Assembly (NCBI GenBank): GCA_022592435.1
Contig: JABYQS010000151.1
Location: forward strand, 1 to 64,000
Origin: Cerioporus squamosus
Taxonomy: Eukaryota; Basidiomycota; Agaricomycetes; Polyporales; Polyporaceae
Direction: 5' to 3'
DNA: 64,000 nucleotides
Position numbers and translations under genes: made by a program. Under the pieces are notes generated by a model. That model was not told the origin of the DNA. It saw only the letters and a list, made by a program, of their open reading frames with translations, and searched no databases. Positions 56,152 through 64,000 of this stretch are shown here, piece by piece. Numbering within the stretch: the stretch's first letter is position 1; each line of letters opens with the position of its first letter.

Positions 56152-59100
56152 GTAGAAAGCTCACACAAAACACCGGGCTGTACCCCGACCTCATTCCTCT
56201 TGGGAGAGCTGCACCGAAGCCCTCCGGCTCCCAGTTCGCCCAGCGCTCCCAGCCCATCATCGTATGTTTATTTATCTCCTCCTTCCGACTGGGTACTTAT
56301 CGCGCCTCTAGAGCATCGGATCCTCGGAGGCATCCTCTCCTGAAGCCCTAAGGCTTCAACCACGGGACCCGAGGGCAGCTATCGTCATCTCTTCAGACTC
56401 CGAAGACGACGTCGAAGTAGGGTGAGTTTCGTCCACCGCTCCTGAGACGTTCTATTTCCTGACGCGGAGCTGCATAGACCACCTCCCCTCCGCACCCAAC
56501 CTCCAAACAACGCACGACCCGCCATGCAACAGTCACAACCGAAGCCCGTCTTCTCGAAGCCAGCAGTGGCTATCGCACGTCCTGCGGATGGCAGCTACCC
56601 GCGACCGACTCCGCCATTAGGGGCGCCGCGTCCTTATGCGGCTTATTCGCCCGCACTTCCGCCAGCAGGTTCATCGTCTCAGCCCGGTGAAGAGCGTATC
56701 GACATGGGCAACCCAAATGTTGACCCTTACGAGGACCGCATCATGAACCAAGCCGAGACGGAGAAGGCGCTCCGCGACTTCGTTGCCGACGCCTACAACG
56801 ACAGCAATGTGGAGTACACCGTTGAGGATGCGACGGTCGAGGGATTTCAGGAAGGCGTCATGCTTCTGCCCCATCAAGTAACAAGTAGGCGGTGGATGGC
56901 AGAGAGGGAATCAGGCAAGAAAGCCGGCGGTATCTTGGCTGATGACATGGGGTGAGTAACGGCATAGCACTCGGCGAGTTGGGGGTGCTCATGCGTTGCG
57001 CAGTCTGGGCAAGACAATCTCCACTTTCACTCGGATCCTAGAAGGTCGCCCGACGAAGAAGGACAAAGCTGCAGGCTGGTCAGGGGCTACACTGTACGCT
57101 CACACACCGTTGCACCTTGTATCCACGCGGCTTATCGTCCACTGCAGTGTCGTTTGTCCAATCTCGTTGATGTCGCAATGGGAAAGTGAGGCGAAGAAGC
57201 TGACCTCGGGGCTCCGTGTCGTCCAACATCACGGTGCCAATCGCACTACGGGTACGTTCATGAGCAATTGAGATTCAGACGAAGCTCAAACCATCATATA
57301 TTAGATCCGTACGAACTGGAGCGGGCCCACATCGTGGTTACCTCGTATTCCGTTGTAACTTCCGAGCACGGAGCCTTTGCTCCAGCGAAGGACGAATCCA
57401 AGAAGAAGGGCAAGAAGAAGCAGTCGCAGGCTGACAGCGACTCTGATGACTCGGAGGGCATCCAGAAGCGCCTAAAGGCGACCTCCAGGCGCGGCAAGCA
57501 GAAGGATGCGCTGTTCCGTGTGAAGTGGTGGCGCGTCGTGCTGGGTAAGTTCATTGAACCTGTCTTGCTATGGCTATGCGTACTCAAAGGTGGGTCAGAT
57601 GAGGCGCACAATATCAAGAACCGTAACACCAAGGCAGCCATCGCGTGCTGCGCGCTGGACGCGAAGTATCGCTGGTGTCTCACCGGTACTCCCATGTGAG
57701 TGGCGTAGATTTATATGTTCCCTGCCTGTAGCTCATGTGCTTGCTCAGGCAAAACAACGTTGAAGAGATATTCTCTCTCATCAAGTTCTTGCGTATCAGT
57801 CCCTTAAATGACTGGCCGACGTTCAACACTCAAATTGCGAAGCCAGTCAAGGCCGGCAGGCCCGTGCGTGCCCTGAAGCGCCTCCAGGTACGTGTGTGAC
57901 CCACTGGTGAAGTTGTACAGCCCACTTATTGCGGGACTTCTAGGTGGTCCTTCGCGCTATCATGCTTCGACGGACGAAGGCGACTATCATCAATGGAAAG
58001 CCCATTATAGACCTCCCGCCGCGTCTCGTCAACGTAGTGGAATGCGAGTTCGAGCATCTCGAGCGCGAATTCTACAACTCCGTCGAACAGAAGGTCCAGA
58101 CCAGCCTCGAGAAGCTGCAGCAGGGCGACATCAATAAGGCGTACACGTCCGTCCTCGTCCTGCTTTTGCGTCTTCGGCAAGGTGAGCAGCCTAGAAACGC
58201 GCCGAGCGCCGACGCAATCTGACCGTCCTCGCAGCATGCAACCACCCCGGACTGATCTCGAAGGACTACAGGAAGGACCAGGAGGCGGTCGAGCCCAAGA
58301 GCGCGAGCCAGCAGAGCAATGATGGCGATGACGATGAGAGTGACGATCTCGCAGGCCTCCTCGCGGGTCTCGCTATCGCTCGCAAGCCCTGCCAGGTCTG
58401 CCAGAAGCCACTGACGGCGGACAATACCTGGAAGGACGACGTCTGTGTCGACTGCGAGGACGTCTACCAGAAAGCTCGCAAGGCTGCAGCGGATCCGTTC
58501 TCGGACTTGCCCCCGCACTCGTCGAAGACGCGCATGATCATCAAGATCCTGAAGGAAATCGAGGAGCGCGGCGAGGGCGAGAAGACGATCATCTTTTCGC
58601 AGTTCACAAGCATGCTCGATGTCATTGAGCCTTTCCTCCGCAAGGAGGGGTTCAAGTATGTGCGATGTAAGTACACGAATACCCTCGCTCTTCCTCTGGC
58701 TCTGCATAAGTGCTGATCCGCTGGTGCATAGACGATGGGTCCATGAACAAGGTCCAGCGCGACGAGTCCGTGGACAAGATCAGCAACAGCAAGTCGACAA
58801 AGGTCATCTTGATCTCATTCAAGGCTGGCAGCACTGGCCTGAACCTGACCTGCTGCAACAACGTCATCCTCGTCGACCCTTGGTGGAACCCTGCTCTGGA
58901 GGTAAGTTGTTGCTCTCCGCTGACATTCCCGACCCCTGCTTACAACTTGCACAGGACCAGGCCTTCGACCGTGCCCACCGCTTCGGCCAGAAGCGCACCG
59001 TCAACATCCACAAGCTTTCCGTCCCCGACACCGTCGAGCAGCGTATCCTTGAGGTGTGTCTTGTCCGTTTGCCGTCGTGTGATCTGTCTCTGAACGCGCG

Positions 59101-59238
59101 TTCGTGCAGCTGCAAGAGAAGAAGCGCGCCATGACCACGGCCACGCTCTCCGGCGACAAGCTCAAGAACCAGCGTCTCGGCATCGAGGACCTCGTCGCCC
59201 TCTTCCGCGCGACCGGCCACGACGACGACGAGGAGTAG
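56152..59238 (+). CDS. SNF2-family DNA-dependent ATPase, Rad5/Uls1-like, with a probable SUMO-interacting motif
   Basis: The N-terminal exons read [20 protein letters not shown], then [20 protein letters not shown] and [15 protein letters not shown], in which a hydrophobic core IVIS is followed by acidic residues as in a SUMO-interacting motif. The helicase core is complete: ADDMG|LGKT (motif I), [20 protein letters not shown] (II), CLTGTPMQNN (III), then [19 protein letters not shown] (IV), [19 protein letters not shown] (V) and [20 protein letters not shown] (VI). Between the lobes is [21 protein letters not shown], a small zinc-binding segment in place of the RING seen in true Rad5. The C-terminus is ATGHDDDEE, stop at 59236-59238. 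It would move or remodel DNA-bound proteins, perhaps SUMO-modified ones. The exact start codon is not resolved. All introns keep the frame. Confidence 0.88.
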
Positions 59239-59574
59239 GCTCCCATACACACGTGCTAGTTGTTTCCCATATAACCTGCATCTTACCCCTTGCTTCCTTG
59301 TTTTGTCTTGCTCTCCTTTCTTGTCGCACTGTCTGTATCGCATTTTGTGTCACATTTATGAACAATTGGATGATTTTCTGAACGTCAAATCCTGCCGCGA
59401 GATGGCTCCGGACGCTTTGGCAATATATCTAGATGTCGCGCAGCTCGACAGGATTAGCGCCCATGAGCATAGCGTCGGCGCCCAGACTCTGCACCTTAAA
59501 CCACGACGTCGACGACGACGACGATGACTGCTCGTAAACTTCCTTGATAACTATGAACATCTACTTCTCTTGTT
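59239..59574. other. Intergenic
   Basis: 3' end of the SNF2 gene and promoter of the next gene. A short CGA repeat lies at about 59504-59523. Confidence 0.5.
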
Positions 59575-62500
59575 ATGACCGAAGAAGCAGCGCATATAGC
59601 TAGGTATGTATTTCGACTACCGCAGTTTTCCTCCCACTCAACCTCGGCGTATCATCTGTTCAACTCTTCAGGGAGGCGAAGGCCCTCCAACAAACGTTGA
59701 AGGAGTCGTTGAAGACGAAGGATCCATGGGATAAGGAGACAGATTTTACTCGGAAACAGTGAGTATTCATCAGACTCGAGACGGAGAGAGGGAAGTCTGA
59801 GCAGGTGGCGTGCAGATTGCGGCGGAACTGCCTGCGGTTGCTGTTGCTACATCCCTATGCCCCGGAGTCCAAGGATGCGGAAAACCAGCTCTGGATGCAG
59901 ACGTCCTATGCGTTCATCGCAATGTACAAGCAACGGATCACCCAACTCGACCGCGCGATCCACAGTGCTCCCCGCCAGAATCAGCAGCAGCAGCAGGCGC
60001 AAGGACATGGACAGGGACAGGGACAGCAGCAGGGAAGGGGGCACGGAGGGCATGGCGCTGTCGAGTATCGCAAGTTGCTCCAACGCTTTCGCCAGTTCCT
60101 CGCGGACGAGGAGAAGTTCTGGATTCAACTCATAGTGCGTATTCGCCGTATCTTCCAGCTCGACGATGCGCAAGGCGTCCTTTCCGACCTGGGGATTGTC
60201 CCTGAGGAGCCTCCCGCCGCCGCCGAGAACGGTCCTCCCAGACGCAATCACTTCCAGTTCCCCTCGGATGCAGACGTCGTTGCCGCAGCACCCTCCCTCA
60301 CACCCTCGACCCGTGAACAACGAGACAGCCGGATGGCCATCCTGAGCAAGGCGCTCGTATGTCTTGGAGATATCGAGCGCTACAAGGAGCAGTACAACGA
60401 GGCTGGCGGGCGTCCGCGCGCGGGGCATGAGGATGGACCACCCGCAGCTGGCGCAAACGGGAACCAGAAGGGCCGGGGCAAGAAGGGAGGGGCGAACGGA
60501 CCTCAGCCTCCAGTCATACCCCGCATGCGGAACTACGACAAGGCCCAGCAATGCTACCAGCAGGCGCGTATCCTCCTACCCCAGGACGGCAACCCCGCCC
60601 ACCAGATGGCCATCCTGGCGTCGTACCAGAAAGACGTGTTCAACTCCCTTGTGCACTACTACCGCGCCCTCTGTGTTCGCTCTCCGTACGATACCGCGGC
60701 CGAGAATCTGGGAACGGTCCTCTCGAAGACTTTTGACCAGTGGAAGGCACGCGGCGCGAAGAGAGATAAGGAACGGGAAAAGGAGCAGGCGCGGGGTGAT
60801 GTAGCCCCGATGGCTCCGCGTCTGCGCGTGGAGGCGTTCAAAGAGAAGCTGATCGTGTTGCATGCACTATGGAGGATACCTCGAGAAGAGTAAGTTCGTG
60901 GCGTTCTGTTGTCTAGCCTGTACTTATGCGGCGACGACAGGGCCGACGCCATCTCTCCCAACTTAGCGCAAAAGCTAGCTGACGACTTCAAGTCTCTGGT
61001 CACGGAGCGCGTACTCCCTCTGGACATCATCTTGAAGACTATCGTCCTGGCGCAGGGCGCTCTCTGGAAACACCGCATGTTCCGCACGGCTCCCGCGAAC
61101 GGACACAAGAAGGGCCCGCATCCGGCAGTGTCTACAGCCATCGAGAACTCGATTGTTGGACATTTGCTGCTCATGCATCGCGTACTGCTCGAGGTTGGCA
61201 TTGCCCAGATCGCCGAGGGAGCTCCTGAGGACAACGGTGAAGCCGATCTCGCGCAGCGCATCACCGCCGCTTTTCGACGTACTCTCCCTGCCCTCCGCAT
61301 TGCGAGCAAGTGGCTGCGTGCGAATTTGCGCTATCTCACGCAGTCATCGCAGGTTGCCGGAGAACCCGACACTACGGCCAAGGCCAAGGGTCGAGATCGT
61401 CGACGGGGTGGAGAGCGACGGTCATCAAGCATGTCTTTGACGCTCTCCGTTCCAGGCCTCTCTGAGTTCTGGAGAACGTATGCGCAGTTTTCCACTGCTC
61501 TGATACGCGCCTTCCAGCGGACAAGCTACCCAAGCTTGCCACCGCGCTTGAGGAGGATGTCGAGATGGCCGGCTTCCTGCCGCTGAAGAAGTTTGTGCCG
61601 AATGAGGTCGTCAGTGTCAGTGCAGCTACGCCGAACAAGGATGGAGTCAAAGGCGTGCCGAACGGTGCATCTACTCCTGCGTACCAGACGCTGCTTCCTG
61701 ATCAGGTACATCCGAACGAAGAGCAGCTGATGCGGATTGACGACTTGCTGGGAGACGCCGAGGCTCTTGCCAGAGACGAGGTGCGTACTTGAAGTTCGGA
61801 ACCGTGATGCATGACGCTGATATGGATGACTATCTCAGCTTTCTCCGTTGACCTTCTCTGACGGACGGTTCTCAGTGAAGGGCTTCCCGAATACTCCAGA
61901 GAACAAGCATCGCGTGCCTGTAGCTCCGCCTCAGAAACGCATCGACCATCATCTGAGACAGCCCGTCGTTCCGCGCATGCCGCCGACATTGCCCACGCAC
62001 ATTCCGCACCAGCCTCACGGCCTCGAGACGGATGACGACAACATGACCGACATCACTAGAACAGAAGACGATCCGGTGGACCGCGCTTTCAGAGAGGTAC
62101 TAGGCGCAGCGGAGGAGGAGGATGAAGAAGATGAGATAGTTTGGAACCCCGGGTTGGTCCTACGCTCTATTGCCGTCTCACTCAACTGATATGCGTCTGT
62201 AGGACTGTCCCTAGACTTCGAGATTCGGCCATCATAGCGGCGATTCCGGCAGCGATGCCAGTCTCCCCGCCCAGACATGATGTCGCTAGTCCCCCTGTAG
62301 TCAGTCCTCCTCTCATCAGTCCCCGCAGCCCGCCATCTTTGTCACCCAAGGCTGAGCCGCCTAGAGGTGTAGGCGCGGTTCCTGGTGCTGTTGCTGCACC
62401 TACTAGCACTTTGACGACTGCTCAAGACATCTTGGCCAATGTTCTCCATCCCAGCCCTCCGAAAGGCAACCTCGCACGCACGCTGCATATGCGGCAGGCG

Positions 62501-63095
62501 TCGGCTCCGCAACCGCACATGCTATTCGGATCGAACCCTCTGGGTGGCGGCCCGTCCATCTGGTCCTCCAACTGAGAGCAATGGGCTTGGCTTCCAAGGG
62601 GCAGCTGGCACTACGAGTGGTCCCTTGTACCAGTCGTCATCGTATCAGTCGCAGAATCAGCTTCAAAGTTCGCAACCGTCCACGTTCCCCCTACAGCCGG
62701 CGCTAGCTCTTGGCCACCCTTCTGTTGCGCTGGGTCCTGCACATCAGTACAACTCTTCGCCCTTACCCTCAGGCCACGGTCACCAACGCATCCATTCACT
62801 ATCTGTGACGCGATCGCAGCTCCCTTCCAGCCAGACCCAATCCCAGATGTCAGACCCGTTCGGATCGTTCCCCGCGCTCACCGAGCAAGCGCCGATCCCG
62901 TACCACAGCGGTGTTCCCGGTGCCTACGCAGACCCAGTCTACTCTCGGAAGCTCGACCCCTCGTACGTGCGCCAGGAAGCCCCCGGCATGCACGATCGCT
63001 CGATCCCGTACCATCTCGACCGCGGTGTCGGGCATGGGAACGGTTTCCCTCCAAGTCTCTCTTCGATGGCCCAGCTGTGGAACAATGCCGGATAG
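59575..63095 (+). CDS. Est1/SMG7-like protein (nonsense-mediated decay or telomere factor)
   Basis: A short first exon MTEEAAHIAR (start 59575) is spliced to EAKALQQTLKESLKTKDPWD and on to LRRNCLRLLLLHPYAPESKD. The Est1 TPR-type region reads QTSYAFIAMYKQRITQLDRA and, after a Gln/Gly/His-rich insert at about 59980-60060, VEYRKLLQRFRQFLADEEKF and AQQCYQQARILLPQDGNPAH. HYYRALCVRSPYDTAAENL matches the conserved YYRSL core of Est1/SMG5-7. The C-terminal half has LPLDIILKTIVLAQGALWKH, AAFRRTLPALRIASKWLRAN and a Ser/Pro/Gln-rich tail ending SSMAQLWNNAG. Two frame breaks: at 61514-61515 (RAF must continue as PADKLPKLATALEE, one C short) and near 62570 (one extra A). Length is about 1,080 residues. 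By family it binds phosphorylated UPF1 or telomerase RNA; which role holds here is not shown by the sequence. Confidence 0.82.
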
Positions 63096-64000
63096 CATCT
63101 ACGTTCGTCGCCTGCCTCAAAACCCTCCTCTTCCATATAGAAGTCTACGACACTGGCTGCTGAAGGTCGGTATGGGCATGACCCTCACGGGGTGACGTCT
63201 GCCACGCCGTGGTTCGGTCCGTTCCTCCGACTGCCTCGTCGCTCTGACACCGTCGCACGCAGCCCTTGGGCCTAGAACGATTGGCCATGCCATCTCGCCT
63301 CCGCACGACTCGGCATGGACATCATCATGGACTTGGACTATCTAACGGGCTACTTGACTGCTCGTCGAAAGTGGGCAGTTACCCTTCCTCTACGGACACT
63401 GCCACAAAGGGATCCCGAAGCTCGTCGTTGTCTCCCGAATTGCATGCCGTCGTGTTGTTTGTGTGTTCTCGTGTCGCTACCCCCAGGTTCCCACTATGTA
63501 CTCATACGGCACGTTTTTCTCCGGAGCTGCGAGTGTGTGCGCGGTATGGTTCCGTTGGGCTCCGGTTTGGTTGCTCGTCGTCTATGTTCTCGACCCAATA
63601 TGTATTCAAATGTTGTACCATCGTGCAGTCCACAATCTTTAACCTATTCCTGCCTCCCGTGTTCTTGGATATGACTTCCATATACGGAGATCAGTGTGCG
63701 GTCCCACAGATTTTGCGATCTAACCGAGACGCAGACGCGCAACAGATGCGCCACCGTTGACGTTCTTGAACAACTTCGTCTTGAACAGCAATCGCGTACC
63801 AAGTTGTCATCCTACCAACATCGCCAAGGTATGTTCACTGCTGCGTGCTACAAGGTCAATCAGAACTGACGAATGTCTTCGGTGCTTTGACCGCAGTGAC
63901 CAAGCTTTCGCAACCTTCGCAGAATTTCATCGGTCGCCGACCTTCTGATTCACGATCGAGGAGGCACAACGCAGACAGGAAGGACTTATTCCTGTGAACC
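63096..64000. other. 3' region of the SMG7-like gene, no further gene seen
   Basis: Open frames at 63266-63760 and 63315-63674 overlap each other and have no domain. The window ends before another gene can be recognised. Confidence 0.4.

Noticed and set aside
1..64000. CRISPR arrays, rRNA, tRNA, riboswitches and phage-like genes
   Set aside because: No regularly spaced repeats, no rRNA stretches and no cloverleaf pattern with a GTTCGA arm in a plausible context were found by eye. A tRNA scan would be the decisive test for tRNA genes.

Overview
This is nuclear DNA of a filamentous basidiomycete, an agaricomycete and most likely a polypore-type wood-decay fungus. Genes are split by many 45-70 bp GT-AG introns and the coding sequence is GC-rich. 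Several families are typical of these fungi: secreted S53 sedolisin peptidases, F-box/leucine-rich proteins, an expanded kinase-like family, and a Zn(II)2Cys6 regulator with a GPSRKRGPPKGYIDAIEARL linker. There are no bacterial operons, CRISPR arrays or recognisable rRNA or tRNA genes.

Layout. Positions 1-2469 hold a broken member of a large orphan family. Positions 2.8-16.2 kb and 28.5-32.4 kb form an accessory zone of four sedolisin paralogs (3966-6042, 7214-9264, 14137-16201, 28542-30632) mixed with four kinase-like genes or remnants (2873-3685, 10445-12280, 12670-13614, 31395-32442). A small LTR element that carries only gag (10728-12186) sits inside one of the kinase-like remnants. Positions 17.5-27.2 kb are a conserved block: ArfGAP, an F-box protein, MRE11 divergent from a GDP-sugar transporter, and a coiled-coil protein. 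Positions 30.8-40.1 kb hold orphan genes: two single hypotheticals, a pair of duplicated 228-residue-type genes, and two F-box paralogs of which one is a pseudogene. A large Zn2Cys6 regulator occupies 42.6-47.5 kb and is followed by about 7 kb with no recognisable gene. Positions 54.5-63.1 kb return to conserved genes: a two-membrane-segment protein (possibly Pom34), a SNF2-family ATPase with a probable SUMO-interacting motif, and an Est1/SMG7-like protein.

How it fits together. The sedolisins are secreted acid endo- or tripeptidyl-peptidases that would degrade external protein. At two of the four sedolisin loci a kinase-like gene lies just downstream in the same orientation, so the zone looks like duplicated sedolisin plus kinase-like units decaying at different rates. 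Sedolisin 3 has a premature stop and a degraded TATA-like sequence. One kinase-like gene is split by the gag-only element and another carries a frameshift and a stop. Separately, single-base frame breaks recur in genes that should be intact (MRE11, ArfGAP, SMG7-like, the Zn2Cys6 regulator), mostly a missing C or G in a short run. I read these as likely consensus errors in the assembly and not as biology, so frameshift evidence for pseudogenes in this window needs care; in-frame stop substitutions are stronger evidence.
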